A stretch of DNA of 39,022 bases from Nemertoderma westbladi (Eukaryota; Xenacoelomorpha; Nemertodermatida; Nemertodermatidae): contig JAUCBJ010006539.1 in the NCBI GenBank assembly GCA_032718475.1, positions 1-39,022 of the forward strand. Reading direction: 5' to 3'. The position numbers and the translations under genes are program-made. The stretch's first letter is position 1, and the number at the start of each line of letters is the position of its first letter. Below are positions 13,301-28,300 of this stretch, piece after piece. The notes under the pieces are model-generated. The model searched no databases. It worked only from the letters and a program-made list of their open reading frames with translations, and was not told the DNA's origin.

Positions 13301-16300
13301 GCAACAATGTCCTACAACATCTTCACAACTATGTCCAACACACAATGACCGCAACAATGTCCTACAACATCTTCACAACCATGTCCAACACACAATGACC
13401 GCAACAATGTCCCACAACAATTACACAACCATGTCCAACACACATTGACCGCAACAATGTCCAAAAACAATTTCACAACCATGTCCAACACACAATGACC
13501 GCAACAATGTCCCAGAACAATTTCACAACCATGTCCAACACACAATGACCGCAACAATGTCCCACAACAATTTCACAACCATGTCCAACACACAATGACC
13601 GCAACAATGTCCCAGAACAATTTCACAACCATGTCCAACACACAATGTCCCACAACAATTTCACAACCATGTCCAACACACATTGACCGCAACAATGTCC
13701 AAAAACAATTTCACAACCATGTCCAACACACAATGACCGCAACAATGTCCCACAACAATTTCACAACCATGTCCAACACACAATGACCGCAACAATGTCC
13801 CAGAACAATTTCACAACCATGTCCAACACACAATGACCGCAACAATGTCCCAGAACAATTTCACAACCATGTCCAACACACAATGACCGCAACAATGTCC
13901 CACAACAATTTCACAACCATGTCCAACACACAATGACCGCAACAATGTCCTACAACATCTTCACAACCAGTCCAACACACAATGACCGCAACAATGTCCC
14001 ACAACAATTAAACAATCATGTCCAACACACAATGACCGCAACAATGTCCCACAACAATTACACAATCATGTCCAACACACAATGACCGCAACAATGTCCT
14101 ACAACATCTTCACAACCATGTCCACCAACACACAATGACCGCAACAATGTCCTACAACATCTTCACAACCATGTCCACACACTAAAATGTCCCAGAATTT
14201 CTAAATTCGCAACTCTGTAAAAACTTAACACATAAGTATTAATGTAAATAATTTAACAGCAACACAAATGGGATGTTGTTAAGCAGCCGAAAATAAAGGG
14301 TGATAGCGGTTTCTCTTAATATTAATTTAAACGTTAACATCATTCGATAAACAAAGTAATATAATGTGATAGTTAACGTTAGTCATTAAATAAAGTAATA
14401 AAAAGTGTGAACGTGAGCCATACAAGGGGAGTTAAGTAGGAGCATCAGCAGTTATACACAATGGATATAAAGCGTGAGCCAATATGGCTGTACATTAAAC
14501 ACAGCAATATAAAGCGTGAATGTTGGTGTTGAAGCAAACGAAAATAAATAGCGTTGGCGTCAGCGTAAATTAACATTATATATAAAAATGTAATACTAAA
14601 TTATTCAACGTAACATAATAATTATAAAACCTTGGGGGGATTGATTGACTGGGACAGGAGGGGGGTGGAAGGACAAAACGACATACTAAGGGTCAAAGAA
14701 TTGGATCTCCTTAATGATAATTTTGAGAATTGAGAATTCTGAATAATTCAAATAATTCTGTATACAAGTACCACATCGTAGCTTAAGTGTCATAAGGCCC
14801 TAAGTGGATTTTTATCGGATTTTACCATTTTATACAATTCCACACTTTAAGACATGAGCTCTATCAGCTGGTGGAGTTTGAACACTTTAACCAATAGGAA
14901 GTGATGATTATTGCGTGGTAAAGTGAAGCCCTATATATCCCAGTGGACAATATTTTACAGCAGAAAGGCCCTATGTTGAGTTTTAACCAATGGGACGTGA
15001 TGATTTTTACGTAATAAAGTGAAATCCAACAATCCTATGGGCAATATTTTACTGCAGAAAGGACCTATATTCTCAGGCTCTTTCCCAGATCATTGCATTT
15101 TGACTTGGGCCTTGTGACACTTCAGCTACGATATTAGCCTCTCTATATAGCATTCAATGGATCAACGTTAACAATTATATACAATAAATCATATTAGAGT
15201 ACGTAACGTGTAACGTATTTGTAGCATATCATTGTATTGGTGAGTTAATGGCAGCACATTCCACTACGGGAGTTAATATCTATAACTCTACAACTAAATA
15301 AAGTGATAATTAAATTGAATTGCAGCGACGTTTCATAAAGTGACACATTATACTCACCCGAGATATAAAAGGGCGTGGTAGATATACTAGGGAGACCACC
15401 TTGGGAACGAGGATGGTTAGCGATGAATCAGATGTAATTAATATCCGAGCATATTTATATTTTCTACAATATAGACACATCACACAAGGACCAAGCATTA
15501 TGCAATTAGTATTATGATGCATGAGTTAAAATATTCAATTTCCCATTTAGTATTAGATATGAAGACATTGCATTACAATAGCGCCGCAACCCAAGATGAC
15601 TTAAGTGCTTGATATTGAAAGCGTGGTAAATACAGATAATACATAACATAAATAGAAAAAGTAAAGCTAGTAACAGTATTAGTTACAAATTAATTAATCG
15701 AACCTACCGGTAGTGAATGTCCATTCCTCCCAATCGCTTTCACCGAGATCATTGACTGCCTTTAATTTCATTTTATAAAATGAAGATGAATCCAGACCCC
15801 GGATCATATACTGAGTGTGGTCCGAATCAATCACTACCTGTTGCCAGGCACCAGTGGACTCAATGACGGCGGAATTAACCACAGTGCCCTCCTAAACAAA
15901 CAATGACTAAATAATTAACCACAATGCCCTCATAAACAAACAATGAATTAATAATTAACCACAGAGCCATCCTAAACAAACAATGACTGAATAATTAACC
16001 ACAGTGCCCTCCTAAACAAACAATGAATTAATAATTAACCACAGTGCCCTCCTAAACAAACAATGACTGAATAATTAACCACAGTGCCCTCCTAAACAAA
16101 CAATGACTGAATAATTAACCACAGTGCCCTCCTAAACAAACAATGACTAAATAATTAACCACAGTGCCCTCCTAAACAAACAATGACTGAATAATTAACC
16201 ACAGTGCCCTCCTAAACAAACACTGACTGAATAATTAACCACAGTGCCCTCCCAAACAAACACTGACTGAATAATTAACCACAGTGCCCTCCTAAACAAA

Positions 16301-19300
16301 CAATGACTAAATAATTAACCACAGTGCCCTCCTAAACAAACAATGACTGAATAATTAACCACAGTGCCCTCCTAAACAAACAATGAATTAATAATTAACC
16401 ACAGTACCCTCCTAAACAAACAATGAATGAATAATTAATCACAATGCCCTCCTAAACAAACAATGAATGAATAATTAACCACAGTGCCCTCCTAAACACA
16501 CAATGACTAAATAATTAACCACAGTGCCCTCCTAAACAAACAATGACTGAATAATTAACCACAGTGCCCTCCTAAACAAACAATGACTAAATAATTAACC
16601 ACAGTGCCCTCCTAAACAAACAATGACTGAATAATTAACCACAGTGCCCTCCTAAACAAACAATGACTAAATAATTAATCACAGTGCCCTCCTAAACAAT
16701 TAACCACAGTGCCCTCCTAAACAAACAATGACTGAATAATTAACCACAGTGCCCTCCTAAACAAACAAAGAATAAATAATTAACCACAATGCCCTCCCAA
16801 ACAAACAATGACTGAATAATTAACCACAGTACCCTCCTAAACAAACAATGAATGAATAATTAACCACAATGCCCTCCTAAACAATTAACCACAGTGCCCT
16901 CCTAAACAAACAATGACTGAATAATTAACCACAGTGCCCCCTAAACAAACAAAGAATAAATAATTAACCACAATGCCCTCCTAAACAAACAATGACTCAA
17001 TGACTGAATAATTAACCACAATGCAAAACCTAAACAAACAATGACTGAATAATTAACCACAGTGCCCTCCCAAACAAACAATGGGTGAATAATTAACCAC
17101 TGTAACGCCCTAAACAAACAATGAATTAATAATTAACCACAATGCCCTCCTAAACAAACAATGACTAAATAATTAACCACAATGCCCCTCCTAAACAAAC
17201 AATGACTGAATAATTAATCACAGTGCCCTCCTAAACAAACAATGAATTAATAATTAACCACAGTGCCCTCTAAACAAACAATGACTGAATAATTAACCAT
17301 AGTGCCCTCCTAAACAAACAATGACTGAATAATTAACCACAGTGCAAAACCTAAACAAACAATGAATGAATAATTAATCCCAGTGCTCTCCTAAACAAAC
17401 AATGACTGAATAATTAACCACAGTGCCCCCCTAAACAAACAATGAATGAATAATTAACCACAGTGCCCTCCTAAACAAACAATGAATTAATAATTAACCA
17501 CAGTGCCCTCCTAAACAAACAATGACTAAATAATTAACCACAATGCCCTCCTAAACAAACAATGAATGAATAATTAATCACAGTGCCCCCCTAAACAAAC
17601 AATGACTGAATAATTAACCACAGTGCCCCCCTAAACAAACAATGAATGAATAATTAACCACAGTGCCCTCCTAAACAAACAATGAATTAATAATTAACCA
17701 CAGTGCACTCCCAAACAAACAATGACTAAATAATTAACCACAATGCCCTCCTAAACAAACAATGAATGAATAATTAATCACAGTGCCCCCCTAAACAAAC
17801 AATGAATGAATAATTAGCCACAGTGCCCTCTAAACAAACAATGACTGAATAATTAACCATAGTGCCCTCCCAAATAAACAATGAATGAATAATTAATAAC
17901 AGTGCCCTCCTAAACAAACAATGACTGAATAATTAACCACAGTGCCCCCCTAAACAAACAATGAATGAATAATTAACCACAGTGCCCTCCTAAACAAACA
18001 ATGACTGAATAATTAACCACAGTGCCCCCCTAAACAAACAATGACTGAATAATTAACCACAGTGCCCCCCTAAACAAACAATGAATGAATAATTAACCAC
18101 AGTTCCCTCCTAAACAAACAATGACTGAATAATTAACCACAGTGCCCTCCTAAACAAACAATGAATTAATAATTAACCACAGTGCCCTCCTAAACAAACA
18201 ATGACTGAATAATTAACCACAGTGCCCTCCTAAACAAACAATGAATTAATAATTAACCACAATGGCCTCCTACACAAACAATGAACTAATAATTAACCAC
18301 AGTGCCCTCCTAAACAAACAATGAATGAATAATTAACCACAGTGCCCTCCTAAACAAACAATGACTGAATAATTAACCACAGTGCCCTCCTAAACAAACA
18401 ATGAATTAATAATTAACCACAATGCCCTCCTAAACAAACAATGAACTAATAATTAACCACAGTGCCGTCCTAAACAAACAATGAATGAATAATTAACCAC
18501 AGTGCCCTCCTAAACAAACAATGAATTAATAATTAACCACAGTGCCCTCCTAAACAAACAATGAATGAATAATTAATCACAGTGCCCCCCTAAACAAACA
18601 ATGAATGAATAATTAACCACAGTGCCCTCCTAAACAAACAATGACTGAATAATTAACCACAGTGCCCTCCTAAACAAACAATGAATTAATAATTAACCAC
18701 AGTGCCCTCCTAAACAAACAATGACGAAATAATTAACCACAATGCCCCTCCAAAACAAACAATGACTGAATAATTAACCACAGTGCCCTCCTAAACAAAC
18801 AATGAATTAATAATTAACCACAGTGCCCTCCTAAACAAACAATGAATGAATAATTAATCACAGTGCCCCCCTAAACAAACAATGAATGAATAATTAATCA
18901 CAGTGCCCCCCTAAACAAACAATGACTAAATAATTAACCACAGTGCCCTCCTAAACAAACAATGAATTAATAATTAACCACAGTGCCTTCCTAAACAAAC
19001 AATGAATGAATAATTAATCACAGTGCCCCCCTAAACAAACAATGACTAAATAATAATTAACCACAGTGCCCTCCTAAACAAACAATGACTGAATAATTAA
19101 CCACAGTGCCCTCCTAAACAAACAATGACTGAATAATTAACCACAGTGCCCTCCTAAACAAACAATGACTGAATAATTAACCACAGTGCCCTCCTAAAGA
19201 AACAATGAATTAATAATTAACCACAGTGCCCTCCTAAACAAACAATGAATTAATAATTACCACAGTGCCCTCCTAAACAAACAATGAATGAATAATTAAT

Positions 19301-22300
19301 CACAGTGCCCCCCTAAACAAACAATGAATGAATAATTAACCACAGTGCCCTCCTAAACAAACAATGACTGAATAATTAACCACAGTGCCCTCCTAAACAA
19401 ACAATGAATGAATAATTAATCACAGTGCCCCCCTAAACAAACAATGACTAAATAATAATTAACCACAGTGCCCTCCTAAACAAACAATGACTGAATAATT
19501 AACCACAGTGCCCTCCTAAACAAACAATGACTGAATAATTAACCACAGTGCCCTCCTAAACAAACAATGACTGAATAATTAACCACAGTGCCCTCCTAAA
19601 GAAACAATGAATTAATAATTAACCACAGTGCCCTCCTAAACAAACAATGAATTAATAATTACCACAGTGCCCTCCTAAACAAACAATGAATGAATAATTA
19701 ATCACAGTGCCCCCCTAAACAAACAATGAATGAATAATTAACCACAGTGCCCTCCTAAACAAACAATGACTGAATAATTAACCACAGTGCCTTCCTAAAC
19801 AAACAATGACTGAATAATTAACCACAGTGCCCTCCTAAACAAACAATGACTGAATAATTAACCACAGTGCCCTCCTAAACAAACAATGAATTAATAATTA
19901 ACCACAGTGCCCTCATAAACAAACAATGAATGAATAATTAATCACAGTGCCCCCCTAAACAAACAATGAATGAATAATTAACCACAGTGCCCTCCTAAAC
20001 AAACAATGACTGAATAATTAACCACAGTGCCCTCCTAAACAAACAATGACTGAATAATTAACCACAGTGCCCTCCTAAACAAACAATGACTGAATAATTA
20101 ACCACAGTGCTCTCCTAAACAAACAATGTATTAATAATTAACCACAGTGCCCCCCTAAACAAACAATGAATGAATAATTAACCACAGTGCCCTCCTAAAC
20201 AAACAATGACTGAATAATTAACCACAGTGCCCTCCTAAACAAACAATGACTGAATAATTAACCACAGTGCCCTCCTAAACAAACAATGACTGAATAATTA
20301 ACCACAGTGCCCTCCTAAACAAACAATGAATTAATAATTAACCACAGTGCCCTCCTAAACAAACAATGACGAAATAATTAACCACAATGCCCCTCCAAAA
20401 CAAACAATGACTGAATAATTAACCACAGTGCCCTCCTAAACAAACAATGAATTAATAATTAACCACAGTGCCCTCCTAAACAAACAATGAATGAATAATT
20501 AATCACAGTGCCCCCCTAAACAAACAATGAATGAATAATTAATCACAGTGCCCCCCTAAACAAACAATGACTAAATAATTAACCACAGTGCCCTCCTAAA
20601 CAAACAATGAATTAATAATTAACCACAGTGCCCTTCTAAACAAACAATGAATGAATAATTAATCACAGTGCCCCCCTAAACAAACAATGACTAAATAATA
20701 ATTAACCACAGTGCCCTCCTAAACAAACAATGACTGAATAATTAACCACAGTGCCCTCCTAAACAAACAATGACTGAATAATTAACCACAGTGCCCTCCT
20801 AAACAAACAATGACTGAATAATTAACCACAGTGCCCACCTAAAGAAACAATGAATTAATAATTAACCACAGTGCCCTCCTAAACAAACAATGAATTAATA
20901 ATTACCACAGTGCCCTCCTAAACAAACAATGAATGAATAATTAATCACAGTGCCCCCCTAAACAAACAATGAATGAATAATTAACCACAGTGCCCTCCTA
21001 AACAAACAATGACTGAATAATTAACCACAGTGCCCTCCTAAACAAACAATGAATGAATAATTAATCACAGTGCCCCCCTAAACAAACAATGACTAAATAA
21101 TAATTAACCACAGTGCCCTCCTAAACAAACAATGACTGAATAATTAACCACAGTGCCCTCCTAAACAAACAATGACTGAATAATTAACCACAGTGCCCTC
21201 CTAAACAAACAATGACTGAATAATTAACCACAGTGCCCTCCTAAAGAAACAATGAATTAATAATTAACCACAGTGCCCTCCTAAACAAACAATGAATTAA
21301 TAATTACCACAGTGCCCTCCTAAACAAACAATGAATGAATAATTAATCACAGTGCCCCCCTAAACAAACAATGAATGAATAATTAACCACAGTGCCCTCC
21401 TAAACAAACAATGACTGAATAATTAACCACAGTGCCCTCCTAAAGAAACAATGAATTAATAATTAACCACAGTGCCCTCCTAAACAAACAATGAATTAAT
21501 AATTACCACATTGCCCTCCTAAACAAACAATGAATGAATAATTAATCACAGTGCCCCCCTAAACATACAATGAATGAATAATTAACCACAGTGCCCTCCT
21601 AAACAAACAATGACTGAATAATTAACCACAGTGCCCTCCTAAACAAACAATGAATGAATAATTAATCACAGTGCCCCCCTAAACAAACAATGACTAAATA
21701 ATAATTAACCACAGTGCCCTCCTAAACAAACAATGACTGAATAATTAACCACAGTGCCCTCCTAAACAAACAATGACTGAATAATTAACCACAGTGCCCT
21801 CCTAAACAAACAATGACTGAATAATTAACCACAGTGCCCTCCTAAAGAAACAATGAATTAATAATTAACCACAGTGCCCTCCTAAACAAACAATGAATTA
21901 ATAATTACCACAGTGCCCTCCTAAACAAACAATGAATGAATAATTAATCACAGTGCCCCCCTAAACAAACAATGAATGAATAATTAACCACAGTGCCCTC
22001 CTAAACAAACAATGACTGAATAATTAACCACAGTGCCCTCCTAAACAAACAATGACTGAATAATTAACCACAGTGCCCTCCTAAACAAACAATAACTGAA
22101 TAATTAACCACAGTGCCCTCCTAAACAAACAATGAATTAATAATTAACCACAGTGCCCTCATAAACAAACAATGAATGAATAATTAATCACAGTGCCCCC
22201 CTAAACAAACAATGAATGAATAATTAACCACAGTGCCCTCCTAAACAAACAATGACTGAATAGTTAACCACAGTGCCCTCCTAAACAAACAATGACTGAA

Positions 22301-25300
22301 TAATTAACCACAGTGCCCTCCTAAACAAACAATGACTGAATAATTAACCACAGTGCTCTCCTAAACAAACAATGTATTAATAATTAACCACAGTGCCCCC
22401 CTAAACAAACAATGAATGAATAATTAACCACAGTGCCCTCCTAAACAAACAATGACTGAATAATTAACCACAGTGCCCTCCTAAACAAACAATGACTGAA
22501 TAATTAACCACAGTGCCCTCCTAAACAAACAATGACTGAATAATTAACCACAGTGCCCTCCTAAACAAACAATGAATTAATAATTAACCACAGTGCCCTC
22601 CTAAACAAACAATGACGAAATAATTAACCACAATGCCCCTCCAAAACAAACAATGACTGAATAATTAACCACAGTGCCCTCCTAAACAAACAATGAATTA
22701 ATAATTAACCACAGTGCCCCCCTAAACAAACAATGAATGAATAATTAATCACAGTGCCCCCCTAAACAAAAATTGAATGAATAATTAATCACAGTGCCCC
22801 CCTAAACAAACAATGACTAAATAATTAACCACAGTGCGCTCCTAAACAAACAATGAATTAATAATTAACCACAGTGCCCTCCTAAACAAACAATGAATGA
22901 ATAATTAATCACAGTGCCTTCCTAAACAAACAATGACTGAATAATTAACCACAGTGCCCTCCTAAACAAACAATGACTGAATAATTAACCACAGTGCCCT
23001 CCTAAACAAACAATGACTGAATAATTAACCACAGTGCCCCCCTAAACAAACAATGAATGAATAATTAATCACAGTGCCCCCCTAAACAAAAATTGAATGA
23101 ATAATTAATCACAGTGCCCCCCTAAACAAACAATGACTAAATAATTAACCACAGTGCCCTCCTAAACAAACAATGAATTAATAATTAACCACAGTGCCCC
23201 CCTAAACAAACAATGAATGAATAATTAACCACAGTGCCTTCCTAAACAAACAATGACTGAATAATTAACCACAGTGCCCTCCTAAACAAACAATGACTGA
23301 ATAATTAACCACAGTGCCCTCCTAAACAAACAATGACTGAATAATTAACCACAGTGCTCTCCTAAACAAACAATGTATTAATAATTAACCACAGTGCCCC
23401 CCTAAACAAACAATGAATGAATAATTAACCACAGTGCCCTCCTAAACAAACAATGACTGAATAATTAACCACAGTGCCCTCCTAAACAAACAATGACTGA
23501 ATAATTAACCACAGTGCCCTTCTAAACAAACAATGACTGAAGAATTAACCACAGAGCCATCCTAGACAAACAATGACTAAATAATTAACCAATATGCCCT
23601 CCTAAACAAACAATGACTGAATAATTAACCACAGTGCCCTCCTAAACAAACAATGACTGAATAATTAACCACAGTGCCCCCCTAAACAAACAATGAATGA
23701 ATAATTAACCACAGTGCCCTCCTAAACAAACAATGACTGAATAATTAACCACAGTGCCCTCCTAAACAAACAATGACTGAATAATTAACCACAGTGCCCT
23801 CCTAAACAAACAATGACTGAATAATTAACCACAGTGCCCTCCTAAACAAACAATGACTGAATAATTAACCACAGTGCCCTCCTAAACAAACAATGACTGA
23901 ATAATTAACCACAGTGCCCTCCCAAACAAACACTGACTGAATAATTAACCACAGTGCCCTCCCAAACAAACACTGACTGAATAATTAACCACAGTGCCCT
24001 CCTAAACAAACACTGACTGAATAATTAACCACAGTGCCCTCCTAAACAAACAATGAATTAATAATTAACCACAGTGCCCTCCTAAACAAACACTGACTGA
24101 ATAATTAACCACAGTGCCCTCCTAAACAAACACTGACTGAATAATTAACCACAATGCCCTCCTAAACAAACAATGACTGAATAATTAACCACAGTGCCCT
24201 CCATAACAACTTACCTTTCTGTAGTGTAACATGTAGTTGCTTATATCTGAACCCCCATCCGACGATGGTGTCCATGTTAGCTTATATATCGACGCGTAAG
24301 GCGATGTAGCTATACTCGTTATAACAGGTTTAAATGGTTGACCTGCAAATAATTTAGTTAATAACGGGGAAGTTTCATTGATGTAATTTATATTTTATAT
24401 ATACTGAGTCAAATATGTAATTGTTCTAAATTGGGTGTTTAAAACTTAAATCCAATAGATCGAAATCGAAACTTTCTATCGATAAATCAATGTATATCAT
24501 TCGTGATATTAAAGGTCAGTATGTTTCAAAGCGACGGTAGATTATTCGATTATCGAATGAAATTGTATATTTCAGTTTACATCAGAATTTGGAATTGAAA
24601 ACCATTCATTCAGATTTTGCAATGTTTCGCATCTTGTGGCATCATGTGGCTACAAAAAATTATGTCCCAATTTGTCAAAATAACAGTTTTTAATAAATAA
24701 TTCAAATCCCTGAATGAAAACGTGCTGTTACCTGGCAACATCATGGTTACTAGGCAACCATACTGTTACTGAGTAACAGTTAACTCATGCTGCACCTGAA
24801 GAAATCAAAACAAAAGAGAGGATACCAAAACCATAACGTATCGCGGCATTTAGGAAGTTAGTATAGAAAAGAGATTTATACAAAAGTGTAGAAATACAGT
24901 AGCTATAACAATATAGGTTTATAAATAATACAAAACTGTAGAATATTATCATTAAAAAATTATGCAAAGGAATAATTAATACATCCTGTACATTCCTAAT
25001 TATACCTATTTATCCAATTGAAAAAATAAATTACCTATTTTTGTCTGACTTTTTTACCCGCATTTTCGAGTCAAAGCATATTTATTAGTTGCCGAGGAAA
25101 AAATGCTTAAATCCTATTTTTTGACCGGGTCCAAATTGTCAGCTATATCCTTCCCTATATCAGCTTGTTGGTCTGGGCGTACTGTGCTGTTTGATACGAA
25201 CTTAGTCCAAAGAGCAGGTAAAACATAGTTGATTCGTATAATACATTTACAATAAAACAATATACCAATATTTATTCTCACTTCTGAGGTCCTACATTAT

Positions 25301-28300
25301 TTCCAAATTAACTGTTCGCTCGAATACGAATAGCTGTTAGGATTCCATGCGATAGTAGGCCTATACCAGTCGCAAGTAGAATTCCACGGAAAAATCAGCA
25401 AAGTATCTTGAATAATTAGCGTAAAACAAACAACATAAAACACAAGTCCGAAACCAGCCCACTGTTCCCCCCAATATATTTACCATATAAAATCACGTGA
25501 CCTGGTAAAGTGAAACACAATTTATTTTAGTGTTTGTCTTAATTTTAATGTTGAAAGATTTAGGAATGAATTGAAATAAATATAAGTATTATTACTACTA
25601 CCTATTATGTGAGAAACAAATATACCTATTCATTGTAAAATAAATGGAAATAACAACTCCGGTTCAAATCAAAGTAATATTATTCAATGACATTAAAGAT
25701 TTATTTTATCGACTAACTTTTTGACAAGGTCACGTGATTCGCGCGTGGAGAGAATTCCCCGATTCCGACGGCGTTTCGCGACGCCACTCTGAAGACATAC
25801 TCGCCGTCCGGTCGTAGTCCGTTGACGATTATTGCTGAACCTACAAATAACGCGGAGTGGAGATTTATCTAAAAGTGCAGTATATAGGCCTACATAAAAA
25901 TAGCTACCGCTACTATACTTGTAATAATAAGAATAATATCAAAAAATAAATAAACACGAGGAAACGAAACGAACCGGCTCTAAAATCTTTCTCCACCGCG
26001 GTTGTGAATCCGGGACCTTTGAAGCGGACGAGATAATGAGTTACGGGACGACCACCATCGAACGCAGGTGGGTCCCAATTCAGCGTCACTGCCGTGGGGC
26101 TGTTGTCTATGAATGAGATACCGGTAGGTGGGTTGGCCGGCACCGCTTCTACAAAGTGAAAGTAATTATTAACAATGTTGGATATTAAAGTAACTTATTT
26201 AAAATCTTTATTACTTTATTGTTTAAAACATTTCCAAAAGCTTTGCTCGCGTTTATATTACATTATATTACATGTATGACCAATAAGTTGAACACCAAAA
26301 GACTCTACAACATAATATAAGAGTTGCTCAATTTTCTCTCTAATTTTCACCCTCCTGGTTTGTCCACCCCTGACAAATGTTAAAAAACAGGCCATTGATA
26401 AATGTTTAAAAAACAGGCCATTGATAAATGTTTAAAAAACAGGCCATTGATAAATGTTTAAAAAACAGGCCATTGATAAATGTTTAAAAAACAGGCCATT
26501 GATAAATGTTTAAAAAACAGGCCATTGATAAATGTTTAAAAAACAGGCCATTGATAAATGTTTAAAAAACAGGCCATTGATAAATGTTTAAAAAACAGGC
26601 CATTGATAAATGTTTAAAAAACAGGCCATTGATAAATGTTTAAAAAACAGGCCATTGGTGACGTCACAGACACAATTAATTTCTGGGCGGTGTGAGCAGA
26701 ATTAGAATAGATATTCACTAACATTGATACTTTTAGGTTTTACTTCAAAGGTGAATTTTTTATTATCGCAGCCATAAAGTGGGTTCAAAGTACAGGGATA
26801 TATAATAATAACCGTTACAATTGTTGCGATATTGTTTGCTATTCGTAGAATATATCAAATAAAATATAAAGATTGGCATATTGGAAATGAGGAAGTTCAT
26901 AATAATATTTTATATAAAATGTATATGACCCATAGATCACTTATTATAGATTAGTTTGTCTGTAACACTAATTTTCCTAACAAATTTAGAATTCCCATAT
27001 AAATTATTTCAGTTATTTTTAAGACAGAAACCGTTTTCACGCGTCAAACTGACTAAAAATTGATATCACCGATCTGAAATTAATGATACTAAAATATTTT
27101 AAAGAAGAAAAAATATGAAACAATTATTAATTCATAATTGTTAAAAATTGTAATTATTGTGATTTAGTTGATGTTTTATTTCCAGTTATATAATTTCAAT
27201 AAACATTAAATATTATACTCTATTATAATATTAAATTTACCAGTAGTTTAATATCACCGTAGGAGAGTCTTAAAGTTTCATCAGTATAGTTGGCGACTAA
27301 AATTTTGTAAATAAATTTTCATGACATTAATAATAAGTTATTAATGTAATAAATAATATTGTAGATAAATTATTTTACAAAGTTTTTAATTAAAAAATGA
27401 TAATGTTTAGATGAACAAAGCCAGAGAAGTTATTATCCGACTAAATACAATGAGTAGGAAAGGAATGTTTCGTGGATTGGTTACCCAAACAACGGGTATG
27501 ACGTCACCAATCAACGAGGACGAACGTGACGTCACGCCGATAGTAACCAGCGACGAGATAAACAACCATCGGACGCCTAACCCGGGGTACACAACGGAGA
27601 CGGACGACGATCTGGTGACCTCGGGACCAGTGCGACACCTCCCGCAGGAACACGGCTGGACCTCGCTCGTAACCCCTAGCAACCCCAGCACCGGGACCTC
27701 CTGCAGGACCGGCTCTCGCAGCGGGGTCTCCTCCAGGTACCTGGAGCCTCCCGCCACGCCCCCGACCAAACAGGTTAGCAGCGGGACCTTCTACGACACG
27801 CAACCCGGGGACCAAGCGATGCGAGGAACGCGTTGCCCGGAAACCAACCACGTGGTCCGGCACTCCAGTCGCATACCCCGGTGGCTCTGGTTCGCCATAG
27901 CAATCACGGTGGGCGTGGGCCCGCGTCGCTACGTCGCCTACGTGCTGTCCGCCATCACCTTGGTTTCCTGTCTCGGTTTCCTATCGGTTTATGTAACTTA
28001 CCAAATCTACGATATAAAAAGTAATTACTCGAAACAAACATTAGTGGACGGGATGATCTCGATATCCTTAACAACGGTATGGGCCACCCTCGGTTTCTAT
28101 AGCAACCGCTTGTCTCACAGATTGTTTAACAACAGGAAGTTGGTGGAATCCTTCCGTCTTCACGCGAAAACTTTATTTAAAATCAATTCGGCGGTTTTAA
28201 CATTCGTTTTATTTATCGGTTTCGTTGTGGTCAGCAACTTCCGAGAGGCCCAGCTGTTCCACGACCAGGCAGTCTGCACCGAAGTCGGTCTCCCTGGGCG

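Noticed and set aside
11729-13557. Cys-rich minus-strand frames in array B (repeated CVGHGCE-like units)
   Set aside because: Repeat artefacts of a 50-bp unit, interrupted by variants, within an intron whose flanking exons join in phase without them.
15873-24202. CRISPR array
   Set aside because: Whole unit repeats without unique spacers, eukaryotic intron context, no cas genes. The same holds for all other arrays.
25913-25974. Hydrophobic extension of the FN3-1 frame as a membrane segment
   Set aside because: It is read-through of the donor at 25974 into AT-rich intron; splicing at that GT restores the FN3 frame in the next exon.
27504-27863. Minus-strand frames of 119-120 codons opposite the nested gene
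   Set aside because: Shadow frames caused by GC-rich coding sequence; the plus-strand frame has helices and a full-length reading frame, these do not.
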